In this document: positions 26,601 to 40,450 of the stretch, piece after piece
Position numbering within the stretch: the stretch's first letter is position 1
Layout: every line of letters starts with the position of its first letter
DNA from: Urechis unicinctus
Lineage: Eukaryota; Annelida; Polychaeta; Xenopneusta; Urechidae
Reading direction: 5' to 3'
Assembly: GCA_034190875.2 (NCBI GenBank)
Contig: CM067344.1
Location: 67,450,551 to 67,514,550, forward strand
Length of the DNA stretch: 64,000 bases
Notes under the pieces: model-generated
Seen by the model: only the letters and a program-made list of their open reading frames with translations
What the model was told of the DNA's origin: nothing
Databases searched by the model: none
Translations under genes and position numbers: made by a program

Positions 26601-29600
26601 GGCGCTGTTATCAAGCGTAACGCGAACCAAAGGGTAGAAGCTTCGAAGTCCATATTTTTATCACGTCATTACTTACACTATTCTTGTATAACACCGAGTA
26701 AGCTCATGAAGCCGCCCAGTGAGCTACCATCGACTGCTGTGTCCAGGAAACCACAATGCAGTGCTTTGTGACACATCGCGTTTACATGGATGAAGATGAG
26801 GCGCTTATCAGAAAGCGCTTTTCATCACAAAGCCGGCGTGATATAATTAAGTAGACAAATTCGAGTTAAACTGAAGACAAAGCATCAATTCGATTCATCA
26901 ACGAGCTAGTCACTAATGGTAAGAGGAAATACATCATAAAGATTTACCATGGCATTGATAGTGTGCGGACTGTATCCTTGGAACAAAATAAATATCTCAT
27001 TTGGAGCAATGCCAATCTATTGGAGTGCTAGCTGACTAGCAGATACATTAGCTGCAGCGGTTTGGGGGTTTTACTGTAAACATCAAACTGCAACATGGAT
27101 CTCCATCGAGGGAATAATGATGAGTTTGCCTGCCTGCCTGTTAATAATGTTAAGCGAAGGTACACGTTTGTGGCTGTAGTATTTATCCAGGTGCCGGCTT
27201 ACGGCACATACATGTGTTATGATTTAAAGCAGCGAGGTGTACTGCACCATATATCCCCGTTAAATACATTTATTGGCGCAAGATGTAGCACGAATCAAGA
27301 ACCGTGACTTGCACTGCATTTGTCTGGGATTTCTGCAAGTGCTTCTTTGTATGCCTTCGTCCGATATAATTTGAGCGATTGAGAGAAATTATATTACTGA
27401 TGCTATAACCTTAATTGCTGAATAAAGCAGAATGATACATGGGGAGAGTTTAGAATTTCTCACAGTAACCAATTTTGATCCTGGAAATTGATCTTTTTAT
27501 AGCGTCAGATAAAATAAAGCCAATCAAATAGTGTCGAGCAGCGATAATCCCATCTAAGATTACACTTGCATGCAGAATGAAAGATGCTTTGGTAGTAAAG
27601 TGTACACTGCGCTAATCAGACAAAACGGTCTTTAGGGTCAATAGCGGCAAAAAGGATAATGTGATAATTAACATAACGTTCATTGTTCTTAGTCCCCAAA
27701 ATAAAGATCATTAATAAACATTGCACTACAAAATGATGCTTTATCACATTATTGAAATAATCCGAATACCTCCATTGCCCGATGAAAGTAATACTATGTA
27801 TGGTTTAGATAATAAACCCTGGAAGAAATTTCGTCATTACCAAACAGTGTTAGAAAATCTGCCAATTAATTACATGATGTAAAAAAACAATCATTTAGCA
27901 ATCCGGTGTGCTCTAAAGGACGCCAATGATTGATTGGTATCAACATTGCATCGTTTATGCGCTTCATTCAGCAATTAAGGTTATAATTAAGGATCATGCA
28001 CCTTAAAAAAATTGAACTTAATTCAGAACTTACAATGATGTTTGGGAAACATTTGAAGTAACTCAAATTTTATTGCCACACAGTGAGTTGATTCCCGGTG
28101 CCTTGTTAGTCAAATTCAGGATATGGCTTAATGGTGAAAAATGGTCCGTCAAATATTTCGTTTCCCGTGCCGGCAGATTCCCAATTTGCCTCGGAATTGC
28201 TTATCGATGTAGGCCATCTATCATTTAAGTATTTTAGTAAAACCTGAAAAAGATCAGCAGCTATACGCAATCATACGCATACACAGACGAAGGAGTTGAA
28301 ACCCAACATCCGTAAAATTATTGAGCTGTTTGGTTCAATTGTGTAATTAAGATGATTGGTCAGGGTGGGTGAAGAATACAATGCCATATGCTAAACAATC
28401 GCTCATGCTATTCTCTCCACCCTTACAATTTCTTTACGGATATATGCAGGGTTTATAAGCCCTCACTCCCCATAAACGATGCAAATATGACATTCAGTCG
28501 TTCAAAAGGTTAAATTGGCTTAGTCTTTACCTCTTTGATGATGCATTCATCATTTGGTTGACGCATCCATTTTACAATCTGCGATTGGTATAATCTTATA
28601 GTCATGATATGCTCCTCATAAGCACCATAAGGGTATTAATCCTTTTCACCGCACGCATTAATACCACACCACTGACTTTAAGTGCAATAGTCAATCTACG
28701 AGCGTTGAGAAATATATGTCAGTAAGTTTATTAAGGCGGCCGTATGATGTTCGTTACCATGCGTGTAGCAACACTCGTTGAATGTTATTCTTTGTATCTG
28801 GACGGTTGGTGCGTAGTTGGATTTAGCACTATTAACAGCCAACCAAAAGGAAGTAGATCAATTATATATAGACCGAAATAAAATATACTGAGTAAAAGTT
28901 CACTCGACTGAATTTAATTTGTATAAGAGTGCGTATTGTTCATTGTCATATAAGCGCGATCATTTAACACATAATCATGTCACATTTAATATATAATCAT
29001 GTCACGTGAACTAATGTGGATTCGCTAGAGTGCCGAGGGAGCAAGTGTGTCACTTACCATGCGAAACAATGGTGAAATAAATCTTTTCCAAAAATGGCTT
29101 GTATACAGTATAATAAGCGCACAATAGAATATGATATGATGCAGGTCGAGTGCAGCCAACAATAAGAGTCATTCTCAATGAATTGGCCTCGTGATTACAT
29201 CAGTAGATTAAAACGCTATTTGTCTACTGGCGATGTAATTTATCATCATTGCACTAAATCATCGCCAGAGCTGTAGGCATATTGTCAATATGCAAAGTAC
29301 TGAAAATGCCCAGGAGAACACTAGGTGTCAATGTGACCCGTGAAACAGTTCCAATAAATGCAATAAATGCATTGTAGACGCATTTAATGTACCTGCATAC
29401 ACCTTTAAAAACTTGAATATAATGTTCTAATTCCCTTTCTAAGTGCGTAAATCGTCTGATTGCCGGTATAGTTTGATATGGATAGGGCTCATGTGCACGA
29501 TGTGCAAGGTTACAATTATTAAATGTTTTGCTATTTAAATATATCTAAACTACTTGTCGGCAAGAATACAAAGTTGAACATCGACGTTGGCTGCAAATTG

Positions 29601-29682
29601 TGACTGAGAAACGGAAAAATTCGAGACACTGTGAGAGAAAAAATATATATGTCAATTGTGTATTGATAACAACATATTCGTA

Positions 29683-31361
29683 TATTCATTTCCCTTGTAT
29701 ATTTACGAGAATAAAAATATTTGCGTTTCACTAAATCGCTCACATCGCAAAAAGCTCGTTATTTAGCTCGCATTTTTACGAGCGATCATACCACTCGTAC
29801 GAACGCTCATTTTATGACAAAATGGATTTTATACGACTACTTCGGAATTGTAGAGTGTGCGATTTTCGTAAACAGACGAAACTTGGAGACATTTCGGATT
29901 CTGAGTTAGTTCACTATCGGTTATCAAGGCCGGTGATTCAGGAAATCGTCGAAGAATATTCCCAGAGTGAATGGTCAAACCACACCAGACGCTCTCATGC
30001 CATATCCGATGAGACACAGGTAAATATATGGCAAAATATGGCAATGAAGCAATCGTATTTCAAGCGGCTGAAGAGAATCCTCTGATGGGCCCCCGCCTCC
30101 TGTTTTTCGCCTATCGTTGGTTATCATCGCTGCCTTTGGTACAAATTTATGCAGTTACTCACAACTACTGACATCAAAAAGATAACATCGTAATCAACAA
30201 CTTTGATACTACCAATGACATTATATATGTTAGTTAGCATTTTTTTTTTACTGTAGAGGCAAAGCATTCTTTCTTCCTTTTGCAGTCTGCCGATGTTCGT
30301 CGACAGGCATATACCTTATTCACTGCAAATGAAATTCCCTGATTTTGCCTGATGGTACACACCTTTTATTCTGCAATCCTGTTCACACATTCATTAACAG
30401 TGTAAATTATAAAGCATCAGATAAAAAAACAGTTATCTCAATTATTTGGGATTATATAGTCTAGGTTTACTTTATGCATATCCATAAACAAATTGTGGTC
30501 AACGTTTTACCATTAAACAATGATGAGGTATATCCAATGCCAATTAAGAGGGTTGCTTCATCAGATTTCACCAATGGGTTTGATACAATAGTAGGCATAT
30601 TGCCAGCAGTTCAACATAGAATGTATGTAATACCTACCAGCACTGGAATTGAATGATCCATACATGGCATCTTGATGTTCTTCGATGCTGTGTATCAATG
30701 TTTCAACCTCAATAAGAGTCCAATTAAGACCCTTACGTTGTTTCTGTAAAACACCAATATGTTAATAACAAGTTTCCAAGAAATTTGAAAAATCGCAAGG
30801 ATGTTAAGATGAATGTGAATTCCTTCCTAAGCTAATATTTATCGCATACATACAAGCATGCACACTGCCAACCTAATAAGTAATACATCGAAACTGTTTG
30901 AAAGGGGACCAAAATAACAGCTGAATAAGTGTGTTTGTTTCTTTCCTACTTAATAATAATAGACTATAAAAATAGATAAACGTCGATTATTTTCTATTCA
31001 AATACAAAATCATGAACCTTAAATTCATCTCACATATATGATATAAATATATGTGCTAAAATAACTGAATGAAATATGACTTTATCATTTAAATTTAAGT
31101 CGTATTATTGAATATGATATGATATATGAGTTAAGTTACCATTGTCGGGAAAAACTTAGCGTCGGTGTTTTGAAATGTTGCACTCAAAAAGTCTCGCGTG
31201 AGCAATTTCCCTCGTACGAGCATTTTCAGATGCGAGCGTTTTGGCTAGACGGAATTCTCGTACGAGAATGTTAGTGAAACGCAAACTCTAAATTCTCGTA
31301 CCCGATTTCGCTCACATTGAAAAAGCTCCTAAATATACGAGTTGTTAGTGAAATGATCCCC
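29683..31361 (+). mobile_element. decayed PIF/Harbinger-like DNA transposon
   Basis: Present in copy A and absent from the matching site in copy B. The left end (tcatttc, then ttgtatatttacgag, then gcgtttcactaa at 29723-29734) matches the reverse complement of the right end (gatcatttcactaac, actcgtatatttaggag, gcgtttcactaac, within 31262-31361). The match includes gaps. Subterminal DNA carries repeated ctcgtacgag-type palindromes in both flanks. The body keeps a Harbinger transposase N-terminus but not the catalytic part. The target duplication is not clear because the left tip is eroded. Confidence 0.65.
29822..30085 (+). pseudogene. Harbinger (HARBI1-type) transposase N-terminal fragment
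   Basis: An 87-codon frame starting at ATG 29822. The stretch GDISDSELVHYRLSRPVIQE followed by RRSHAISDETQVNIWQNMA matches the conserved start of HARBI1-like transposases. In those, a 'dsELv.rYRlsr..i..l' segment is followed by 'R.HALs...Qvl.aLrf.atGsf'. It ends in KRLKRIL and a stop. The DDE catalytic region (PG..HD, GDSGYP-type blocks) that should follow could not be found on either strand up to the right inverted end. A pyrimidine-rich tract ending in cag near 30286 could be an intron acceptor. The fragment cannot be an active transposase. It lies between the element's inverted ends, as expected. Confidence 0.7.
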
Positions 31362-31498
31362 TGGTCACTGCGATATGGCATCAATCTTACCTGCAACAAT
31401 TGGTGCGTGACATCCCAAAGCTAGCAGACTACATCTACAAAGTTGATTTTCTGATATTACAATATACCTTACTTTTGTAATTCTAAAACCCTATCGGC

Positions 31499-31745
31499 TC
31501 AGTTATGGAGCTTTAAACTTATCCGAAACTGCAGTCCACTGAAAAGACCGAATGCATTCAAGTCGATGTACTTAATTGATGTTGACAGCGTGGTGTTCCG
31601 GGTTATCATCGAAATGATGATAGGACGATCGTGATACCGGGCTGATCTGAGAACACTGTTAAATGCGTATGCTCTAATTACATTGAAAGCCAAATAATAG
31701 ACGCAGCTGTTATGTTGCACTCGCTACAATCTCGCTAAACATTTA
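31499..31745 (-). other. block unusually conserved between copies A and B
   Basis: Matches 52620-52875 at about 93% by eye over ~240 bp, compared with roughly 80% or less around it. A minus-strand frame is open in both copies (73 codons here, 82 in B) and differs mostly by amino-acid-changing substitutions. The conservation therefore does not look protein-driven. Family and function are unknown. Confidence 0.5.
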
Positions 31746-32284
31746 TGATAAATTACATACAATGCCTATTAACAATCAGGCGAAACCAACACATTGAGCA
31801 CAATAGCCATGTTGATATGCACTTTCGGTATTCATATAGTCACAATAACCAAATACTGTGAACATTCTGTACGATCATTTGATTTTGACGTACATGAATA
31901 ATGTGCAACGAGAGTGTCCAACAGATGACTTATTACGGAGAGAAGGCGGCAATGATTTCCAGCTGATTGTCGCTATTCATCGTGTTCAGTGTCTACGCTA
32001 TAGCTTATACAATGACATTTTATATAATTGTATAAATTTATTTATGACGATGCGGGAGTCCGCGCATATATATTATTTTTATCGGTCTGTTCACGTCGCC
32101 GAGAAGCACACTATTTCAAAACATTTTCCCATGTTGGTGGAATTGTTATTTCGCATGAAATGTTGTTTTCGTGATTATTCGGCCATACAAGGCACCTGTT
32201 ATATTCCAAAACTCGATTTTCATTCGAATATAAATGTACATGCATGCACGTATTAATACATGTACAAACGCATGTACACTAGTA

Positions 32285-32549
32285 GGTATAAATGTATGTA
32301 TGCATTGATGCATGTATAGTATGGATGTATGTATTCATGTGTGTATATATGTATAAATGCATGAACGTGTGTATATATTTATGTAGGATTTTATGTATGA
32401 ATGTATGTATGTATGTATGTATGTATGTGTATGTGTATGTATGTATGTATGTGTATGTATGTATGTATGTGTATGTATGTATGTATGTATGTATGTATGT
32501 ATGTATGTGTATGTATGTATGTATGTATGTATGTATGTATGTATGTATG

Positions 32550-32581
<32 letters not shown>

Positions 32582-32985
32582 TGTATGTATGTGTATGTAT
32601 GTATATGTATGTGTATGTATATGTATGCATGCATGCATGTATGTATGTATGTATGTATGTATGTATGTATGTATGTATGTATGTATGTATGTATGTATGT
32701 ATGTATGTATGTATGTATGTATGTATGTATGTATGTATGTATGTATGTATGTATGTATGTATGTATGTATGTATGTATGTATGTAGGTATGTATGTATGT
32801 ATGTAGGTATGTATGCATGTATATATGTATTGACCAATGTATAGTTTTACGTATGTACGTTTGTATGACTGTATGCATGTGTTTATGCAAACATGTATGT
32901 ATGTATGTATGTATGTATGTATGTATGTATGTATGTATGTATGTATGTATTATGTATGATGTATGTATGTATGTATGTATGTATG

Positions 32986-33017
<32 letters not shown>

Positions 33018-33195
33018 TGTATGTATGTATGCATGTGTGTTGTATTCAAAAATGTATGTATATTTATGTATTTATGTTATGTATGTATGTATGTATGCAT
33101 GTATGTATGAATTTATGTATGTATTTATGTATGCAGGTATGTATATATTAATGTATGTGTGCATGCATGTATGTATATATGTAGATATGTATGTG
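32285..33195 (+). repeat. (ATGT)n array, copy A
   Basis: About 900 bp of ATGT with atgtgt, gcat and single-base variants at the margins and a purer centre (32636-32800). Both flanks match those of the array at 53510-54285. The long open frames on both strands (Cys-Met-Tyr-Val and His-Thr-Tyr-Ile repeats) are products of the repeat. Confidence 0.97.
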
Positions 33196-34568
33196 CATAT
33201 AAACCCTTTTGCATAGTCTCCAGGGCTAAAGGTCATTTTTCTGAGAAATGCACCTTGCCTAGGGCTGTGTGTAGCTATGCGACGTTTTCTCCGACGTATA
33301 TGCCCAAGATAAGGAAGCATTTGTATATCATGTCACGCTTATCACGCTGTGGGTATTTCGTCACTTTTGAACATAGGGAATTTTTCTTTGATTTGTTGAA
33401 TATGTAGTATTGTGTTGTTTTATGACGTCGGAAGTTATCGCTATCGATATGACGGGCTTGGGTCAAATCAATCGTTCGCATATGCGATTGCTTTTCGTCT
33501 TAAACATAATTGCGCCTTTATGATGTTTGTCTCATTATGTAGCTCGGTGTTGCTTTATGAATCTGAGCAAATGGCACTATTGAAGAGATAGGGGTATTGA
33601 TGGATATGTTGAGGTTACTAAACCTAGTCCATCGCACCATCCAATTTGAATTCTCGTTCTCTTGAGTAACAAAGTAACATGAATACGGTGGCGGAGATGG
33701 GCATGAATGCTACAGGGAAAATGCTAAAATGCCAAGGAACTGCCATCACGTACTGAGAACGAACCCAATTCTTTGACTAGGGTTACAACGCCTGTTTTGA
33801 TGTCACCTATGGCTGATCCTCCGTCGCCACCAGCTCGGCCATGCCGTTATCTTCATCACATTGTCAGACCTCACCAGCTTGGCATTACTTTTATCCCGGG
33901 CCTGGTTGATAGGATGTAGTTTGGAGCATAAATGAAACAAAGGCCCCCAATCGAGTAGTTATTGGTTCTCATTTAACGTAATCGTTGCATCCTGTGTGCG
34001 ATAAAACCAAATATTAATGGCAAACGAGGAACCGGCGAAGCTTTCATTTTTGCCAAGCAAATGCTGCATCATGTTGGTTAGAAGATACGCGACACTTTAG
34101 GGAATGATCACGCAAATGGCCTTAGTTTATTGCATTTACGGCCACTCTGTTCTCTAAGGGTTTGGTCATTTTTGTGTCAGTGAGTATTAATTGCTGGGTG
34201 GTACTTTTTTGCGTGGTTAAATCTTAACGCAAGGGAACAAAATCATGCAGTAATGGGTCAAATTGTAAGTTTCTCTAGCGTTCTTCCTATCAATTGCGGC
34301 TTCCCAGAATTGCAAATGGGATGCAAAAATCACACACAGTCTTAATGCGTATTATTTTGAGTAAAACATAGGCACAGAAGTATTCCAAAAGGCGTTTATC
34401 AGTAAGTAAACCACAATTGTTTCATCAGACAAGCGACTTACTAAGGTTTCAAACTTCAGCACAGCAGCCACTATTAGTTTACAGATAGGTTTGGTAAATT
34501 ACTACAGTACACCAGCATCTGCGTTTTGTTTTGTCTGTACTATTTATGGGTGAATTGATATCTACGAC

Positions 34569-34613
34569 ATCGGCGCAGACAGCGGCGCAGACAGCGGCGC
34601 AGACAGCGGCGCA
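34569..34613 (+). repeat. 12-bp GC-rich minisatellite (agcggcgcagac)
   Basis: About 3.75 units in a row. Copy B has a single unit at the matching place (agcggcgcatat near 57207), so the expansion is specific to copy A. Confidence 0.9.
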
Positions 34614-36751
34614 AATGCGCGAGGCGTTGCTCATGACCGTCGCATGACATCACTAACATGGAATCGAACAATTATGATCTAACTTTAATTTCATTGGTGC
34701 GACAAACCATGCTAGTCATTGTAATGGATTATTGATGTCTGCCCTGTGTGAAACATAGGTACGATAATGCATTAGCCTAATACAATTTGGGGATCATTTA
34801 ACCATTTTGCATTGCACATATGAAGAGATACTGCCCACTATTACAATGTTATTCTACAATATACCGAATAACACGGCTAAATAATAGCATGTATCTCAGA
34901 GATAAATGTTGATTGGTCGCGCATTGAGGAAGACCTGCAATACGTCTGCAAAATTACATTTGTGTTTTTATTAGTTTGTCTTGTGGTCTATTTCTCAATT
35001 ACTGATGTGCTAAGCAAGGGTGCATTATTTTGGGCTACACAGCCCCCAGACCGTAATAAGCCCTTCGTTTTGGATTCATAGAATCGGCTTTTATGACTGG
35101 TATATTTTGTTCTCAAATAAGGCATAGATCTCTAATAATCAATAATTGCGAAAGAAATTGCTTTTCCTATATCCTATACTGGACTTACTTATAGAATCGG
35201 CTGTTGTGACTGGCATGATTTTGTTCAAAGAATATACTAGCTTGTAACTGTGTATATAGGATCTTTCTGAAAGATCTTTCTTCATCTCCACTTTATAATT
35301 GAGCAGTGACACAGTGCAAAATAATCATCATCTAGTTATGGCTGGACACTTGATACAGGTTAATTCCACGATTGTCTTTCAAGTTCAATGGCAGACCAAC
35401 TGCAGTGGCAACAATGGCAACGATTTGACAGCGATGACGACTGACAAAAAACAAGGAGCCAAATCTTAACTATAGATGTAACTAATCACTTCCATATACC
35501 CAGTGCAGTGTAAAGCCAATGACAGTTGGATATTTCCCACTTGATGATAGCAGCTGATGTTTATGAGGGCACACAAGAAAACGGTGGGTAATAATGATTG
35601 CTTCACTGTTTGCCCACATAGAATAGTCGCTTACTAATAATGTTCGGCCAGCTACTAGCAGACTGAGTAGAACATCAAATATTATCGAGATGTTCACATG
35701 GTCAGCTGCGCTCCTTAAGGAACGCTTATTTCAGGACACCAATCAACGATTTGAACGCCATCCGTCTAAACAACGTTCCAGTCAATTGAGCAACTTACCT
35801 TCAATTAATTAACTCTTGGAAGGCTCAAACATTTATAGCCGTATATCTGCCATTATACTCCACTATTCCTCAGTGTCAACGAACAGGGAATGTGATTTTT
35901 TGGTTACACCATACACATGCATGCAATTTATCTTCTGATGCATTTTTCGGAACAATTGTAGTTTTAGCAATAAAAGCAGTCTCTGGGTAGAAAAAAACCC
36001 AGAATATATGCTAAGTAGACAGAAGCGATACAGTATTCATCAATTGTTTTATTACTTACTTGGCCGATCTTTTTCTCAAGTAAATTTACCTTGTAATAAT
36101 GGGAATTAGTTCGGAAAAAAATCTATTCGAGCCAAAAAAGTCAGGAGGTCAATGATTTAAGTCAAACATATTTATGCCATCAACGCTACTGTGGAGGCGC
36201 TGCGTTTATTTCCATGACTGTCCTTGCATTCATATCCTGCCGCCTCTGGTGATAGCAGTATATTCACGGGGAATAGATGTAAACTACAACAACGCCAGTC
36301 TTAATTGCATAAGTGTGACCCAGCTTCATTCATTATAAACGCTTTGTAGTAGAAGTGTTCAACTAACAACAGATGAAAAAGAAGATACAAAATGTTTACC
36401 GCCTCAGGCTTAAAAACTCGTATAACATTATATGTACAAATTTGCCATTGCTGAGGCCCGTGAGTGACGCTTATCTGATATCATGAGGTCGATAAATCGG
36501 GGCGAACTGAGCAATAAGAGGCAAAGTGATTAAACGGATTGCTCGTCACATAGACTTTAAGTTGATACACCTTGGTAATCGTCCATAGACTTTCTAATGC
36601 GCGGTTTTATCCAACTAAATACCGCAAACCAGCACAATTTCAATCTACTCGCTAAGTGGACAACGATCATTCCACTCAGTGGTAAGTGCTGATACACATT
36701 AGATTGTATTAAATTCACAATTAAATAGCTAGATGAAAAAGGCAAATAATG

Positions 36752-39700
36752 CACAAGCTACTCCGCGATGAATATGAATAATACAATTTAAACTTATGTA
36801 AAACCCGAGATAAGTTTATGTTTAACATTTTAGATATTTGGTCCAGACTGCTGTAAATGTTGTAATTGGTTTATTCCGAATTAGCTGCTATGGGCATTCA
36901 ATCACAAGTATAAAATGCTGCTTTTCCTTAAACTTAACGAAATAAAGTGCTCAATACAAGCGAGCATTTAAATAAATACCATAAAAAGTTCGTCATACTA
37001 CTAACTCTCATTCTGTAATAATCCAATCCTAACATTTGTGATTGGATATGTCTTGCGCGTGGAAAATGAAATAAACTCTCGCAGATCGGTCATAAATTTA
37101 ACATACCGTTCTTTGCCATATCTAAATGTATTATGATAACGTATTCACTGAGCAAGTAGCATACACATATATATCAGGCGATCGGGCACTCTATTTTGAC
37201 AAAGGCGTTGGTAGTTAGAAACGCCAAAACTCGTCTATCCACTGTCAACTCAGACCCGTTAAAAACATTTTCAGTAGCCATTTATTACCACTGCTTTGAG
37301 TCAGATTAATACCCAAGACAAGATTATATCCACACAATGTAGCCTGCCATGTATTATTTACAACACGGGGAATATCTTGCATTGTACAATAATAACCTAG
37401 ACAACTAGCAAGCTAGCTTTCTTAAGCATCAGTATTCGTGCTTTGGTTTGTTAAGAAAAGCGATATGTCAGAGAAAAAAGTCATACGCAAACACACCTAT
37501 AATCTATTGCGATATGATTAGTCTTTGCAGTCTTCATTTTGGAGCACTGAATAACAAAGAATAATGAGAAAAAGGCATGATTTCATACTAATTGTACGTT
37601 ACCCTGTCAAGGTGTGCAATCCGATGACAAAAGCTGAATATTGCTACAAATAGCTTTGCGGACCTTGCACTTACTCCAAACACCTAAGAGATCATTAAGT
37701 TAACGCCATCGGTAATGAACCGAGAGGAACATTGGCAAAAAAGCTTTATTGTATATTATATATCAGTTTGTGTTTTATACTTTATATACTGAAGCATAAA
37801 AAGTGGCAATCGCACCAAAGCGGAGGAAATGCAGGTAATGTTTTCTTGCTTTTTATCACCGTGTGTTTAATATGCAAGTGACAATTTTATCAAAATATAC
37901 GAGAATTCCGATTACTATTGCATGCTTAACTAATGCGTCAATGTTTTTAGTGTCATTATTGGGTATTAAGCGCGTTCTATTTCCGTTTTAGCGTAATACA
38001 ATGTAGCTCGAGCTTCAGGAGAACGTTGAAAACATGGGAGCGTTAGCATTATTCGGTCCTTAATGCAGATATATGTATACGCTAAATAGTGCATATACTA
38101 TAATCTAATTTCACTAATGATGTGTAACTCGGATAAGGTATCGCTTAACTACGGTGTTAAATGGATTATTCTTTAAATGCATTCTGCACAACCACTAGGT
38201 TGAAATATAAAAGAAATATCAATATCGGAGAATATATTGGGTGCAGCATATTTTTATATATTCTCCCAAGGTAACGACCATAACTGTTGGTCACAATGCC
38301 ATTCCACTAAGTATCTGATTGTCTTCATAATTACAATTTGGACGACGAAATCAAATTAACGAGTGTCTGTTTAAACATTATAGCCGATAACGGATGCTAT
38401 AATAGAAAGTTTGTTTTGTTTACTCTGTGCAGTGCATCAGATAGCCTCTGCTTATTGTAATGATATATGGATATGGAAACAAAGCGTGATACAAAGCTAA
38501 TGACACAGTTTAAGTGCTTATTGCATCCGTAGGTCGCGTGACTTAGTGACATCCCAACTCAGAGTGGATATCAGTACAAACAATATGATATTCATGGGGG
38601 TTGTTTAAATGTATATCAACCGATTAATTTCTTGGAAGATCGCGTATGGACAATAGAATGATATCAGCTAAATTTGCTTTTGAAATTGATTCGTTTTGCA
38701 TGTGATAGTTGAGATTGATTAGTTATCAAAAATCAGACAATACTTATTTTAATCATAGGGTTGATCGGTAATGTGCTGGGAGTCATTGTGTTCAAATGTG
38801 ATATTGATATTATTTCTAAATATTGTATTTTTATTGCTCTTGATGTTGTCAATGACCATAAATGACAATGCGTCACTACTGTGGCACGTACCAGACGTAT
38901 TGAGTTAGCGTAGTAAAAACATGATGGTTCCCATTGATAACCACGCCCTATTGACATGCTATACACATTGCGCTCAGTCTTGATATTGCTTGTTTCGTGT
39001 TAGCTTGAAAACATAAAAACCTCTTGCGTAAACAGTGCGTGGTTTTACTTCTTAGTGTGAATCCATGCTTCCCTCCTTTCAAATATTGTCTACGTATTTA
39101 AAGCTTGTAACTGTTGGCCTTAATATCTGCGCATCTACACAACTCCGTGTCTAGGCGTAAAATGAGGTCTAAACAACAACATAATATGTGAGAATTGAGG
39201 CGGATGGGCTTGATTGTGCACGTAGACTCAAGCAAGTTAAATATGTATTACAGACTGAGACCGCGGAAGCACCACGCTGTTGCCATATTATCCTTAATCA
39301 TGGGGGTGACAACGCAAAGGTACATCGATGCAATTAATCACAGCACCATGGAAAGAACGTCCACTTACTATGTTATTCTAGTTAATAGTCAGATCACAAT
39401 AAAATCTAACTAGACTTGGTGTGGCATTGGATGTAAAAGTGGTCATTATAGTAAAGCCAGCTACAGCTCCTAAGCATTTATCATGTTACAGTTAATCGAT
39501 CAAGAACGAATCCCCCTAGACTCCGAACATTTACAAACGTGCTTTGGGCTGTAAATAAACTGCTCTATAACTACCTTATCAGCCCAGTTATATGTTCTAA
39601 AGACTAACATACGCAATGAACTTAAACGAGCGTTGTAGTTGCAATGGGTGCAGACAAGCCTTTGTTTGCCATGTTCAGCATTATGCTACAGGTTATGAAT

Positions 39701-40450
39701 ACTGTTTTCAAAAGTTATTAAAACTACAAGCATACTATGGGCAATTAACTGATTGGAAAGCCGTAGAAAGTTCGTCAAGTGACTAACATTTTGTAATTGA
39801 TCACCCTTTTGGAAAATTTGGGTTTTTGCAGTAGTTCGCGAGTAAAAACTTAAACGAGCCATCTCAGATAGGTCAGAACATTTCCATACCGTAGGTTACT
39901 AAGGTCATTACTGTGGTTAAGTGTTTTCTACGTGAATCTACGATTGTGTTTGTGTGTATTTTTTTTTTACTTATGGGTATTCCATTTAATCAGATCGAAA
40001 ACAAAAGCAAAGAACCAAAACTGGTAATCAGTGGGATGATTAATTTCCCACGATAGCTAGCCAAGAGACTCCTATGGCCAATAAAATGGCCAGTAAAGCT
40101 ACTTGGACAACACAATGGGATATTCTTATGTGGAAGATGACGATTGATTTCGAGTCTTTGAATCGCCGTTTACAAATCGAATAATTCCGAGTGGAATCAA
40201 CTTACAACCATCAAACCTCAGCGTCTGGTTCAATGCTGCAACTGGTAGACGAGATTTTGAAATGACATTTGATTGATATAAAGTCATGCAGGTTTTCCAA
40301 GTTAAACGACAAAATATTTGTTTACCAGTGCACTGTGCGCATTGATCTAGAAATTCCTTCTATTGAGATGACGAGATTTCAATTTGCTTTCCATCAATAT
40401 ATGACAGTGCCGAGTCACCCATACGAAACGTGACAACCATGGTGTGCATG
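36752..40450 (+). repeat. U1 repeat, copy A
   Basis: Collinear with 61497-64000. Anchors are gatatttggtccagactgct (36832/61550), gtaatgttttcttgctttt (37836/61956), agctcgagcttcaggagaac (38005/62127), and the block shared with the third copy from 38120. Anchors then run past the end of the third copy through aaaatctaactagacttggt (39401/63619) to gtagttgcaatggg (39633/63851). Copy A lacks about 75 bp present at 63001-63075. No conserved frame was found. Confidence 0.9.

Larger units (their letters stand above)
23561..36751 (+). repeat. segmental duplication copy A, parts U2 and U3
   Basis: Collinear with 45225-58866. Example anchors: cacgtgttacagactttgta (23563/45294), gctccgtatgaaga (24590/46110), ggatacataggcgctgt (26592/47720), gatcagcagctatacgcaat (28252/48943), a block at 31501/52631, cgtatatgcc beyond the ATGT array (33294/54386), and gcgcgaggcgttgc (34617/57219). 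Identity varies by region and is roughly 80% by eye. No gene is seen in it. Frames such as 26017-26271, 27095-27307 and 30474-30656 have no motif and are not maintained in copy B. Confidence 0.9.

Noticed and set aside
31858..32256. 132-codon ORF partly kept in copy B
   Set aside because: Part of the frame aligns with 53041-53148, but most differences change the amino acid and the B frame stops early, which fits neutral drift.
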